Origin: Mycobacterium sp. E740
GTDB lineage: Bacteria; Actinomycetota; Actinomycetes; Mycobacteriales; Mycobacteriaceae
Assembly (NCBI RefSeq): GCF_001672895.1
Contig: NZ_LZKP01000008.1
Location: 1-47,282 of the forward strand
Direction: 5' to 3'
Length of the DNA: 47,282 bases
Shown here: one piece after another, positions 7,834-16,233 of the stretch
How the letters are laid out: each line of letters starts with the position of its first letter
Numbering within the stretch: the stretch's first letter is position 1
Notes under the pieces: generated by a model
The model's database searches: none
What the model was told of the DNA's origin: nothing
The model's input: only the letters and a program-made list of their open reading frames with translations
Program-made: the position numbers and the translations under genes

Positions 7834-8972
7834 CGAGCACCGACGAGGCCGTACTGCCGAAGGCCCGCGCGGTCACCCCCGCTGTCGCCGTCACCGGCCT
7901 GCACGCCGCCGCCTACACCATTCCCACCGACGTGCCGGAGGCCGACGGGACACTGGCGTGGGACCACACCACCCTGGTGGTCGCCAGCGCCGAGTGTGGG
8001 CAGGTCACCGGAACAGGGTGGACGTACGGACACCCGGCCTGTGTGGACGTCATCGCCGAGAACCTCGCCGCACACGTCGTCGGTCGCGACGCCCTCGACG
8101 TCGGCGGGGCCTTCGACGCCATGACCAAAGCCGTGCGCAACATCGGACGGGGCGGAATCGCCGGGCAGGCGCTCTCCGCGGTCGACGTGGCGCTGTGGGA
8201 CCTCAAGGCAAGACTGCTCGGCACACCGCTGCACCGGCTCCTCGGCGCGGTCCGCGACACGGTACCGGTATACGGCAGTGGCGGATTCACCACCTACGAC
8301 CACCATCAGCTGTGCGATCAGTTGAGAGGCTGGGTGCACGACCTCGGCATCCCGCGCGTCAAGATCAAGATCGGGCAGTCGTGGGGAACGTGCACCGCGC
8401 GCGACATGTCGCGAATGCACCAGGCCCGCGCGGTGATCGGTTCCAACGCCCAACTGTTCGTCGACGCCAATGGCGCCTACACCGCCAAACAGGCCATCCG
8501 GTTGATGTCGGCGGTCGACGAGCTCGAAGTCACCTGGCTGGAGGAACCGGTCTCGTCCGACGACCTCACCGGGCTGCGTGCGGTGCGCGACGCGGTCAGC
8601 GCCGATGTCACGGCAGGCGAATACGGTTACCGGTTAGATGATTTCGTCCCGCTGTGCGCCGTGGTGGACTGCCTGCAGGCCGACGTCTCGCGGTGCGGCG
8701 GGCTCACCGAGTGGCAGCGCGTGGCCGCCCTGGCCGCCGCGCACCACCTCGACATCTCCGGCCACTGCGCACCGTGGTTGCACGCCAGTGTCGGCGCAGC
8801 GACGCCGAACCTACGCCACCTCGAGTGGTTCCACGATCACGCGCGCATCGAGACACGGTACTTCGAGGGCGCGACGCCGCCCGTCGACGGCGCGCTGCGA
8901 CCCGATCCAGCCAGCGCCGGACACGGCCTCGCCGTACGCAGTCCCGATCTCGAACCGTACCGCGTCCGTTGA
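7830..8972 (+). CDS. Mandelate racemase/muconate lactonizing enzyme family protein (probable sugar-acid dehydratase)
   Basis: A 380-residue enolase-superfamily enzyme. All family active-site landmarks are present: the KxK pair Lys178 and Lys180 (RVKIKIG), metal ligands Asp212 (FVDANG), Glu238/239 (WLEEP) and Glu264 (TAGEYGY), and the catalytic His312 (ISGHCAPW). Family members abstract a proton alpha to a carboxylate; those found with glucose dehydrogenases are often gluconate, galactonate or related acid-sugar dehydratases that make a 2-keto-3-deoxy acid. ATG at 7830 overlaps the preceding stop (ATGA). A racemase or lactonising activity remains possible, because specificity cannot be read from these residues alone. 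Confidence 0.85.
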   Translation: MTSTDEAVLPKARAVTPAVAVTGLHAAAYTIPTDVPEADGTLAWDHTTLVVASAECGQVTGTGWTYGHPACVDVIAENLAAHVVGRDALDVGGAFDAMTKAVRNIGRGGIAGQALSAVDVALWDLKARLLGTPLHRLLGAVRDTVPVYGSGGFTTYDHHQLCDQLRGWVHDLGIPRVKIKIGQSWGTCTARDMSRMHQARAVIGSNAQLFVDANGAYTAKQAIRLMSAVDELEVTWLEEPVSSDDLTGLRAVRDAVSADVTAGEYGYRLDDFVPLCAVVDCLQADVSRCGGLTEWQRVAALAAAHHLDISGHCAPWLHASVGAATPNLRHLEWFHDHARIETRYFEGATPPVDGALRPDPASAGHGLAVRSPDLEPYRVR

Positions 8973-8991
8973 CACCGAAGGACTTTCGACC

Positions 8992-11883
8992 ATGAGCGCT
9001 CTCCTCTACGACAAGCTCGCCGCCGAACTCGACCGTGAAATCGCAGGAGAGATCCGGTTCGACGCCGGATCGCGCGCCGCATACTCCACCGACGCGTCGA
9101 ACTACCGCCAGGTGCCCATCGGCGTCGTCGTACCCCACACACCCGACGACGCGGCCGCTGCCGTCGCGGTGTGCCGGGACAACGACATCCCCGTGCTCTC
9201 CCGCGGCGGCGGCACCAGCCTCGCCGGGCAATGCTGCAACGCCGCAGTGGTGCTCGACTGGAGCAAATACTGCACCCGCGTCCACACCGTCGACACCGAC
9301 AACGGTACGGCCGTCGTCGAACCGGGCATCAAGCTCGACGTCCTCAATGACCGGCTCGCCCCCACCGGCTGGATGGTCGGACCCAAACCGTCGACACATG
9401 TGAGCTGCACGATCGGTGGGATGATCGGCAACAACTCCTGCGGCTCCACCGCGCAGGCGTACGGCAAGATGGTCGATTCGGTTCGCGCGCTGGAGATCTT
9501 GACCTACGACGGCGTGCGGCGCTGGGTCGGTGCAGCCGACGACACCGAGGTCGAGCAGATCATCGCCACGGGCGGCCGGGTCGGCGAACTCTACGGCGGG
9601 CTACGGTCGATCATTACCGAATTCGCCGACGACATCCGGGCCAAGTACCCCCACATCCCGCGCCGGGTGTCGGGATACAACCTCGACAGCCTGTTGCCGG
9701 AGAATGGCTTTCACCTCGCCAAAGCCTTGGTCGGCAGTGAGAGCACCCTGGTCACCCTCACGCGCGCCGAGATCGAACTGGTCCGGCGGCCCGCCGCGAG
9801 CGCGCTGGTGCTGTTGGGCTTTAGCGACATCGCCGCCGCCGCGGACGCGGTCCCCGCCGTCCTGGAGCACGAGCCGTCCGCGCTGGAAGGGCTGGACCAT
9901 CGGCTGGTCGAACTCGAACACTCCCGGCGGCTGGCCGAGAAGGCGCTGCACCAACTTCCGCGCGGCCGCGGCTGGCTCATGGTGCAGATGGACGGCGAAG
10001 ACCAGGACGACGCCGACCACCGGGCCAAAGCCCTGATCGAGGCGCTGCAGAAGGTGGCCGACTGCGATGCCGCGGTCCTGGACGACCCGCTGCACAAGAA
10101 ACAGGTGTGGGCGGCCCGCGAGGCCGGCCTCGGGGCGACGGCCTATCCACCGGTCGGCCCGGAGACGCACGAAGGGTGGGAGGACGCGGCGGTCCCGCCA
10201 CAACGCCTGGGTGACTACCTGCGCGACTTCCGCAAGCTGCTGGACCGCTACGACTACGAATCATCATCCCTCTACGGGCATTTCGGGCAGGGCTGCGTGC
10301 ACACCCGGATCCCGTTCGACCTGCGCACGGCCGACGGAATCGCCAAATATCGGCGGTTCGCCTACGACGCGGCCCACCTCGTCGTCGACTACGGCGGGTC
10401 ATTGTCCGGTGAGCACGGCGACGGGCAGTCGCGCGGCGAACTGCTGCCGATCATGTTCGGGGAGCGCGTCGTGCACGCGTTCGAGAAGACCAAGGCACTG
10501 TTCGATCCCGGCAATCACATGAACCCGGGGAAGATCGTCCACCCCTACCGCCTCGACGAGAACCTGCGCTTCGGCACCGGGTATCTGCCGATAGAACCCG
10601 CGACGGCGTTCGCCTATGCCGAAGACGGGCACCGCTTCTCGCACGCGGCCGCGCGCTGCGTCGGTGTCGGGAAATGTCGCGGCGACGAGTCCGGTGTCAT
10701 GTGTCCCAGCTATCGCGCCACCGGGGAGGAACACCACTCGACCCGCGGCCGTGCCCGGTTGCTGTTCGAGATGCTGCAAGGCGAGGTGATCACCGACGGG
10801 TGGGCCTCGACCGAGGTGCGCGACGCCCTCGACCTCTGCCTCGCCTGCAAGGGCTGCCTGAGTGACTGTCCGGTCAACGTCGACATGGCAACGTACAAGG
10901 CGGAGTTCCTCTTTCACCACTACCACCACCGACTGCGCCCGATGGCCCACTACTCGATGGGATGGATTCCGCTGTGGGCGCGGTTGGCGGCGGCGGCGCC
11001 CCGGCTGGTCAACGCCGTGGCCCACACACCGCGACTGGACGCCGCGCTCAAAGCCGCCGGCGGAATCGACGGCCACCGCGACGTGCCGCGCTTTGCGGCG
11101 CAACGCTTCACCTCGTGGTGGCGCGAGCAGCCCCGTCCGGTCGGTGACCGCGGACCGGTGCTGTTGTGGCCGGACACGTTCACCAACAACTTCGATCCGG
11201 CCATCGCGCGCGACGCCGTGGAGGTGCTGCAGTCGGCCGGCTTCACCGTCACCGTTCCCGACCGGACGCTCTGCTGTGGACTGACCTGGATCTCCACCGG
11301 TCAACTCGGCGTCGCGAAGAAGGTCCTGGGCCGGACACTGCGGGCGCTGCGGCCCGCGCTGCGCGCCGGCACTCCGGTCCTGGTGCTCGAACCCAGTTGC
11401 GCCGCGGTGTTCCGCTCCGATGCGCTCGATCTGCTGCACGGCAACGAAGACGCGCACCGGCTCGCGGCCCAGACCTACACGATCGGTGAACTTCTGCACC
11501 GGAAAGCGCCCGACTGGCATCCTCCTCGCAGCGGGGGCCGCGCGCTCGTTCAGCCCCACTGCCACCAGCACGCGGTGCTGCACTACACGCACGAGAAGGA
11601 ACTCCTCGACGACGCCGGTGTCGACGCAGAGGTACTGGACGCCGGATGTTGCGGTCTGGCAGGCAATTTCGGCTTCCAACGCGGCCATCACGACGTCTCC
11701 GTCGCATGTGCCGAGGACAAACTCCTGCCCGCGCTGCGCGCCGTCGAACCCGACACATCGGTGCTCGCCGACGGGTTCAGCTGCCGAACCCAGATCCGTG
11801 ACCTCGCCGGACACTGCACCCCGCGACACACCGCCTCCGTCCTCGCCGACGCCGTCAGGGCTCGAAAGGAGCAGCCACGATGA
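8992..11883 (+). CDS. FAD-binding and (Fe-S)-binding oxidoreductase (D-lactate / D-2-hydroxyacid dehydrogenase type)
   Basis: A 963-residue fusion. Residues about 1-560 form a GlcD-like flavoprotein with an FAD-binding_4 domain (VLSRGGGTSLAGQ) and the C-terminal SGEHGDGQSRGEL motif. Then come two ferredoxin-type clusters (GKCRGDESGVMCP and CLACKGCLSDCPVNVD) and a C-terminal CCG domain with LCCGL, EPSCAAVF and DAGCCGLAGNFGF. Such proteins oxidise D-lactate, D-2-hydroxyglutarate or similar acids and pass electrons to the quinone pool. ATG at 8992 follows an AAGGA site, 19 bp after the previous gene. Its stop overlaps the ANTAR start (ATGA). In this cluster it may oxidise a 2-hydroxy acid made from sugar acid breakdown. 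Confidence 0.88.
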   Translation: MSALLYDKLAAELDREIAGEIRFDAGSRAAYSTDASNYRQVPIGVVVPHTPDDAAAAVAVCRDNDIPVLSRGGGTSLAGQCCNAAVVLDWSKYCTRVHTVDTDNGTAVVEPGIKLDVLNDRLAPTGWMVGPKPSTHVSCTIGGMIGNNSCGSTAQAYGKMVDSVRALEILTYDGVRRWVGAADDTEVEQIIATGGRVGELYGGLRSIITEFADDIRAKYPHIPRRVSGYNLDSLLPENGFHLAKALVGSESTLVTLTRAEIELVRRPAASALVLLGFSDIAAAADAVPAVLEHEPSALEGLDHRLVELEHSRRLAEKALHQLPRGRGWLMVQMDGEDQDDADHRAKALIEALQKVADCDAAVLDDPLHKKQVWAAREAGLGATAYPPVGPETHEGWEDAAVPPQRLGDYLRDFRKLLDRYDYESSSLYGHFGQGCVHTRIPFDLRTADGIAKYRRFAYDAAHLVVDYGGSLSGEHGDGQSRGELLPIMFGERVVHAFEKTKALFDPGNHMNPGKIVHPYRLDENLRFGTGYLPIEPATAFAYAEDGHRFSHAAARCVGVGKCRGDESGVMCPSYRATGEEHHSTRGRARLLFEMLQGEVITDGWASTEVRDALDLCLACKGCLSDCPVNVDMATYKAEFLFHHYHHRLRPMAHYSMGWIPLWARLAAAAPRLVNAVAHTPRLDAALKAAGGIDGHRDVPRFAAQRFTSWWREQPRPVGDRGPVLLWPDTFTNNFDPAIARDAVEVLQSAGFTVTVPDRTLCCGLTWISTGQLGVAKKVLGRTLRALRPALRAGTPVLVLEPSCAAVFRSDALDLLHGNEDAHRLAAQTYTIGELLHRKAPDWHPPRSGGRALVQPHCHQHAVLHYTHEKELLDDAGVDAEVLDAGCCGLAGNFGFQRGHHDVSVACAEDKLLPALRAVEPDTSVLADGFSCRTQIRDLAGHCTPRHTASVLADAVRARKEQPR

Positions 11884-12209
11884 GCACCGTCACCGACTCC
11901 GACGAGACCGAGACCGACCGGCTGCGCCTGGAGGTCGCCCACTTGCGGGAGAAGCTGGCCGGCCAACCCGCCATCGAACAAGCCAAGGGGATGCTCATGC
12001 AGACCTTCGGCATCTCCGCCGACGACGCGTTCGACATCCTTCGCGTGCTGTCGCAGAACAGCAACGTGAGGTTGCGCTGGATCGCGCACTGCATCGTCGA
12101 GTCCTGGACGCGGCGCGGTCCTCGTGCCGACTTCGACGCGGCGTCGGAATTTCTGGTGGATCTGCGCGAGCGGTTACGCGCGCTACACGCGACGATGTGC
12201 GCTGACTGA
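11880..12209 (+). CDS. ANTAR domain-containing protein
   Basis: A 109-residue protein consisting of a short N-terminal coiled-coil-like segment (LRLEVAHLREKL) followed by an ANTAR domain at about residues 36-90 (AIEQAKGMLMQTFGIS and the alanine/serine-rich helix DAFDILRVLSQNSN). ANTAR domains bind paired hairpins in nascent mRNA and prevent termination; most are attached to a receiver, PAS or GAF sensor, but none is present here. The ATG overlaps the stop of the oxidoreductase gene, so it is the last translated part of this operon. It could regulate its own operon through mRNA structure, but I found no clear dual-hexaloop target nearby. Confidence 0.85.
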   Translation: MSTVTDSDETETDRLRLEVAHLREKLAGQPAIEQAKGMLMQTFGISADDAFDILRVLSQNSNVRLRWIAHCIVESWTRRGPRADFDAASEFLVDLRERLRALHATMCAD

Positions 12210-12228
12210 AGCCACCGCAGTCTCTGAC

Positions 12229-12252
12229 ACTGCGCGCGACACGCCGCGCAGT
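12229..12252. terminator. GC-rich hairpin after the ANTAR gene (possible terminator)
   Basis: ACTGCGCG (12229-12236) pairs perfectly with CGCGCAGT (12245-12252) around an 8-nt loop, 20 bp after the ANTAR stop. There is no T-tract, as is common for mycobacterial terminators. It may end the operon that starts at the TPP-enzyme gene. Confidence 0.4.
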
Positions 12253-12320
12253 ACCGCCGCTGAGCGCGGGTCTGGGCGCAAGATGCTACGAATGTGGCCC
12301 TGCGACGTCTGCCGCACTTG

Positions 12321-12773
12321 ATGCACGCCCACAATCGTGTGCGCCTCGCCGTCGTCCTGCTCCTGCTGGCCGGTGTGCTCGCGCTGATACTGACCAGCTG
12401 CCCGAGTAACCGCGACGGGATGCCCGGCAAATTGGCGTCGGCCAAGGAGGAAACGGAGTCGGCGGCGCGCATGGGCGCGCAAGCGCTCGATCTCTGGATC
12501 AAGCGCCGGTCGACGGGGAATCTGACCGCGGTGCAACTCAGCGATGCGCGCGACCAGATCGCCAAAGCCTATTCGGGTATCGCGGTACTCAGGGCCGAAG
12601 ATCCGCAGGACCTACGCCGTCAGTCCCTGCTGACCGAGACGATGACAACCCTCATCGGTCAGCTCAACACCGCCAACGCCGTGGTGCGCGCGGTGGACGG
12701 CCAGCCCGACGCGCGGCAACTGCGTCAGTCCATGCTCGACGCCGTCGACCGCCTCACGGCGACGTACCGATGA
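12321..12773 (+). CDS. Putative lipoprotein of unknown function
   Basis: A protein of about 150 residues that I do not recognise. The N-terminus has basic residues, a hydrophobic stretch (LAVVLLLLAGVLALI) and a lipobox-like LTSC, so it is probably exported and lipid-anchored. The rest is predicted to be helical, with a QLSDARDQIAKAY segment and another helix near the end. I chose the ATG at 12321; a GTG at 12294 in the same frame is also possible and neither has a strong ribosome-binding site. Its stop overlaps the start of the metal transporter gene (ATGA), so it may be a surface partner of that transporter. Confidence 0.6.
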   Translation: MHAHNRVRLAVVLLLLAGVLALILTSCPSNRDGMPGKLASAKEETESAARMGAQALDLWIKRRSTGNLTAVQLSDARDQIAKAYSGIAVLRAEDPQDLRRQSLLTETMTTLIGQLNTANAVVRAVDGQPDARQLRQSMLDAVDRLTATYR

Positions 12774-13999
12774 AACGCATCTTCGCCGTAGCCCTCGGCA
12801 TCCTCACCGCGATCGGCGGCTTCCTCGACATCGGTGACCTGGTGACCAACGCCGTGGTCGGTTCACGGTTCGGCCTCGGGCTCGTCTGGGTCATACCGGT
12901 CGGCGTGCTCGGCATCTGCCTGTTCGCCCAGATGTCCGGCCGGGTGGCTGCGGTCAGCGGACGGGCCACGTTCGAGATCATCCGCGAACGCCTGGGCCCA
13001 CGCACCGCGGCGGCCAACCTGGGCGCCTCGTTCTTCATCAACCTGATGACCGTCACCGCCGAGATCGGCGGCGTCGCACTGGCTTTGCAGCTGGCCACCG
13101 ACGTCGGCCCCAACCTCTGGTTCCCGGTGGTGGCATTCGCGGTCTGGGTGGTCATCTGGCGGGTGAAGTTCTCCCACATGGAAAACGTCACCGGCATGCT
13201 CGGGCTGGCGCTGATCGTCTTCGCCGTCGCGGTGTTCCTGCTGTCACCCGACTGGGGCGAGCTGGCCGCCCAGGCCACCGGACCCACCATCCCGGAGACC
13301 GAATCGGCGGCCACCTACTGGTACTTCGCGGTCGCGTTGTTCGGCGCGGCGATGACGCCTTACGAGGTCTTCTTCTTCTCCTCCGGGGCAGTGGAAGAGG
13401 GCTGGACCGTCAAGGACCTCAGCACCTCACGGCTCAACGTGCTGGTCGGATTCCCGCTGGGTGGGGTGCTCTCGGTCGCGATCGCCGCCTGCGCGACAAT
13501 CGTGCTGCTACCGGCGCAGATCGAGGTCACCTCACTGTCGGAGGTGGTGATGCCGATCGTGGCCGCCGGCGGCCAGCTGGCCCTGGCCTTCGCGATCGTC
13601 GGTATCGTCGCCGCCACCTTCGGCGCCGCGCTCGAGACCACCCTGTCCTCGGGTTACACCCTGGCCCAGTTCCTCGGCTGGACGTGGGGCAAATTCCGTC
13701 GCCCGGCCGAGGCGTCGCGGTTTCACGTCGTCATGCTCGTGGCGCTGATCGTCTGTACCGCAGTGCTTTTCAGCGGAGTCGACCCCATCCAGGTTACCGA
13801 GTTCTCTGTGGTGTTCTCCGCGATCGCGCTGCCGCTGACGTATCTGCCGATCCTGATCGTGGCCAACGATCCCGGTTACATGGGCGACCACGTGAACGGC
13901 CGGGTCACCAACGCGTTGGCGTCGGTGTACCTGGTCATCATCCTCGTCGCGTCGCTGGCCGCGATCCCGCTGATGATCGTGACAGGAGCGGGTCAATGA
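12770..13999 (+). CDS. Divergent NRAMP-family divalent metal transporter
   Basis: A 409-residue membrane protein with about 11 transmembrane helices of the NRAMP fold, which couples divalent-metal entry to protons in classical members. The family metal-site motifs are altered: TM1 has FLDIGDLVTN where classical transporters have DPGN, and TM6 has MTPYEVFFFSS in place of the usual MPH motif. These changes suggest a different ion such as Mg2+ or Mn2+, or a different coupling mechanism. It is coupled by a 4-bp overlap to the preceding lipoprotein gene and by another to the PRC-barrel-like gene downstream, so all four genes likely form one unit. The ion is not predictable from this sequence alone. 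Confidence 0.85.
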   Translation: MKRIFAVALGILTAIGGFLDIGDLVTNAVVGSRFGLGLVWVIPVGVLGICLFAQMSGRVAAVSGRATFEIIRERLGPRTAAANLGASFFINLMTVTAEIGGVALALQLATDVGPNLWFPVVAFAVWVVIWRVKFSHMENVTGMLGLALIVFAVAVFLLSPDWGELAAQATGPTIPETESAATYWYFAVALFGAAMTPYEVFFFSSGAVEEGWTVKDLSTSRLNVLVGFPLGGVLSVAIAACATIVLLPAQIEVTSLSEVVMPIVAAGGQLALAFAIVGIVAATFGAALETTLSSGYTLAQFLGWTWGKFRRPAEASRFHVVMLVALIVCTAVLFSGVDPIQVTEFSVVFSAIALPLTYLPILIVANDPGYMGDHVNGRVTNALASVYLVIILVASLAAIPLMIVTGAGQ

Positions 14000-14397
14000 G
14001 CTCGTACGACTTTCCCGAAGCCCCGCACCGCGGGCGGCTGCTCGACGCGCGACTGCAGTTACTGGACCGGCAACTCGTCGACGACGACGGCGACCCCGTC
14101 GGCATCGTCGACGACCTCGAACTCGACGGCATCTCCGTCGGCGCCGACCTCGACAGCGGCGCTCCGGCGCCCACCGTAAGCGCGATCCTGACCGGCGACG
14201 TGCTCATCACCCGTATCTTCGGCGGCCGCCCTCCGGTCTCGCGGATGCAGTCGATCGCCTGGCAGGCGGTCGCCAAGATCGGTGCCGTCGTCCAGGTCAA
14301 CATCGACGACACCGACCTGGACCCGCCGTGGATCGAGAGGTGGTTGCGCGAACGGCTGATCGTCCACATACCGGGAGGACGCCATGCAGCTGAGTGA
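13996..14397 (+). CDS. PRC-barrel-like domain protein
   Basis: A 133-residue acidic cytoplasmic protein. The N-terminal RLLDARLQLLDRQLVDDDG and the phrase VGIVDDLELDG resemble PRC-barrel domains that accompany metal transporters in actinobacteria. The C-terminal WLRERLIVHIPGG occurs in the same group. ATG at 13996 overlaps the NRAMP stop (ATGA) and its own 3' end overlaps the next gene by 14 bp. It could act as a cytoplasmic regulator of the transporter. No catalytic motif is visible. Confidence 0.65.
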   Translation: MSSYDFPEAPHRGRLLDARLQLLDRQLVDDDGDPVGIVDDLELDGISVGADLDSGAPAPTVSAILTGDVLITRIFGGRPPVSRMQSIAWQAVAKIGAVVQVNIDDTDLDPPWIERWLRERLIVHIPGGRHAAE

Positions 14398-14722
14398 GAT
14401 CCTCGGCCTGCCGGTGTGCGACGCGGACGCGCAGCCGGTGGGCACCGTGATCGACGTCCGGCTGAGCACCCGCGATCGAGGCGATCCCGCCTCCGCCACG
14501 CCGCAACTGTTCGGCCTGATCGTCAGCCCGCACACCCGTTCGTCGTATCTCGGTTACGAGCGCTCCGGCGTCAACAAGCCCCGCACGCTGGCCGCACTCC
14601 TGCGCTGGCGGCACCGCGGCACGCACCTGGTCCTGTGGAACGACGTCGCCCGCATCGACTCGGATTCCGTGACGCTTCGCGGCGGCTACCGGCGCTATTC
14701 GCCCGTCCTGCCGGCGTCGTGA
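14384..14722 (+). CDS. PRC-barrel domain protein
   Basis: A 112-residue protein with the PRC-barrel signature near its start (EILGLPVCDADAQPVGTVID), a FGLIVSP strand and the closing WNDVARIDSDSVTLR. PRC-barrels bind partner proteins or RNA and often accompany transport proteins. It overlaps the preceding PRC-like gene by 14 bp in another frame, with GGAGG just upstream of the ATG. It is the last gene of the metal module; the convergent cdsA gene ends 9 bp downstream. Confidence 0.7.
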   Translation: MQLSEILGLPVCDADAQPVGTVIDVRLSTRDRGDPASATPQLFGLIVSPHTRSSYLGYERSGVNKPRTLAALLRWRHRGTHLVLWNDVARIDSDSVTLRGGYRRYSPVLPAS

Positions 14723-14731
14723 CCGGCGCGG

Positions 14732-15610
14732 CTATGCCAGGAGCGTCAGCACGATCCAGCCGACCACGACCGAGGGCAGCATCGCGTCGATACGGTCCAT
14801 GATCCCGCCGTGCCCGGGCAGCAGCGAGCCCATGTCCTTGATCTCGAGGTCACGTTTGACCTGAGACTCGACCAGGTCGCCGAGCACTCCGGTGATCACC
14901 AGCATCAGGCCCAACGGGACGCCGACCCACGCCGGCTTGTCCAGCAGGAACACCAACGAGAGCACCGCAGCCGCGATGCCGAACAGCAGCGAGCCGCCCA
15001 GCCCCTCCCATGACTTCTTCGGGCTGATCGCGGGTGCCAGCAGATGCTTGCCGAACAGCACCCCGGCCGCATAGCCACCGATGTCGGCGAACACGACCGT
15101 GGCGATCACCGTGAACACCCGGAAGCCACCGTCGTCCTGGAAGATCAGCAGTGCGCTGAAGCCGGCGAAGAACGGCACCCACGTCGCGAGCAGCACCGAA
15201 GCGGAGATGTCGCGCAGGTAGTTGACCGGCTGATGGCGCAGGCCCTGACCGACGAGGCGCCACACCATGCAGACGACGATGGTCCCGCCGTAGGCGCCGA
15301 GGAGGCCGGCCGGGCCGAACGGCCAGGTCAGCCAGATCATCGCCTGCCCGCCCAACAGCAGCGGTAGCGCGGGCAGTGCATAGCCCGCGTCACCGAGCCG
15401 CCGGATCACCTCGTGGGTAGCGATCGGGATGAAGACCGCCAGCACCGCCAGCCAGCCGATCTTCGCGAACAGCAGCGTGCCGATCGCCATCGCGCCGAGG
15501 AGCACTCCGACCGCGATCGCCGCGGGCAGGTCACGGCCCGCCCGCGACTTCTTCTTGGGCGGTTCTTCGACCGGCGTCTCTGCCACGGGAGTCTCGTGCT
15601 GTTCGGTCAC
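14732..15610 (-). CDS. cdsA: Phosphatidate cytidylyltransferase
   Basis: Integral membrane enzyme that makes CDP-diacylglycerol from phosphatidic acid and CTP, the branch point for phosphatidylinositol, cardiolipin and phosphatidylethanolamine. The protein has 292 residues, a charged N-terminal tail (EEPPKKKSRAGRD) and about eight transmembrane helices. The C-terminal CDP-alcohol signature is present: ESQVKRDLEIKDMG with LLPGHGGIMDRID. It starts with GTG at 15610, which shares one base with the frr stop (TAGTG), so the two are co-translated. Gene order frr-cdsA is as in other mycobacteria. Confidence 0.96.
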   Translation of the reverse strand: MTEQHETPVAETPVEEPPKKKSRAGRDLPAAIAVGVLLGAMAIGTLLFAKIGWLAVLAVFIPIATHEVIRRLGDAGYALPALPLLLGGQAMIWLTWPFGPAGLLGAYGGTIVVCMVWRLVGQGLRHQPVNYLRDISASVLLATWVPFFAGFSALLIFQDDGGFRVFTVIATVVFADIGGYAAGVLFGKHLLAPAISPKKSWEGLGGSLLFGIAAAVLSLVFLLDKPAWVGVPLGLMLVITGVLGDLVESQVKRDLEIKDMGSLLPGHGGIMDRIDAMLPSVVVGWIVLTLLA

Positions 15611-16167
15611 TAGACCTCCAGCAGTTCGCCTTCTTTGTGCTTGACGAGTTCGTCGATCTGGCTGGTGTAGGTCGCGGTGGACTTGTCGAGATCCTTCTCC
15701 GCGCGCGCCACCTCGTCCTCGCCTGCCTCGCCGTCCTTCTTGATGCGGTGCAGCTCTTCCATTGCCTTGCGGCGGATGTTGCGGACCGACACCTTCGCGT
15801 CCTCGCCCTTTGCCTTCGCTTGTTTGACGAGGTCGCGGCGGCGCTCCTCGGTCAGCTGCGGGATGGCGACGCGGATGACGTTTCCGTCGTTGGTGGGGTT
15901 CACACCGAGGTCGGAGTGGCGGATCGCATCCTCGATGTTGCGCAGCTGGTTGGCCTCGTAAGGCTTGATCACCACCAGCCGGGCCTCGGGCACGTTGATG
16001 CTCGACAGTTGTGTGATCGGCGTGGCCGCTCCGTAGTAGTCGACGTGGACGCGCGCGAACATCCCGGGGTTGGCGCGGCCGGTGCGGATCGACGACAGGT
16101 CGTCACGCGCGACCGACACCGCCTTCTCCATCTTCTCCTCGGCGTCGAAGAGGGTTTCGTCGATCAC
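15610..16167 (-). CDS. frr: Ribosome recycling factor
   Basis: A 185-residue cytoplasmic protein that, with EF-G, splits the post-termination ribosome. It shows the family features [13 protein letters not shown] near residues 24-36, [14 protein letters not shown], and the charged C-terminal helix; length is typical. GTG start at 16167 is preceded by AAGGAG. It lies between pyrH and cdsA, the conserved bacterial order. Confidence 0.97.
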   Translation of the reverse strand: MIDETLFDAEEKMEKAVSVARDDLSSIRTGRANPGMFARVHVDYYGAATPITQLSSINVPEARLVVIKPYEANQLRNIEDAIRHSDLGVNPTNDGNVIRVAIPQLTEERRRDLVKQAKAKGEDAKVSVRNIRRKAMEELHRIKKDGEAGEDEVARAEKDLDKSTATYTSQIDELVKHKEGELLEV

Positions 16168-16233
16168 GGTGCTTCTCCTTCATCGGCCTGGTGATCCGCG
16201 TACGTCGTCTTCGTCGTGCCCCTCGCGCACAGC

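Noticed and set aside
13532..13996. Antisense open frame opposite the NRAMP gene, and many similar Arg-rich frames across the window
   Set aside because: Composition (Arg, His, Gly rich, no hydrophobic core) is that of the complement of high-GC genes; none has a ribosome-binding site or conserved motif.
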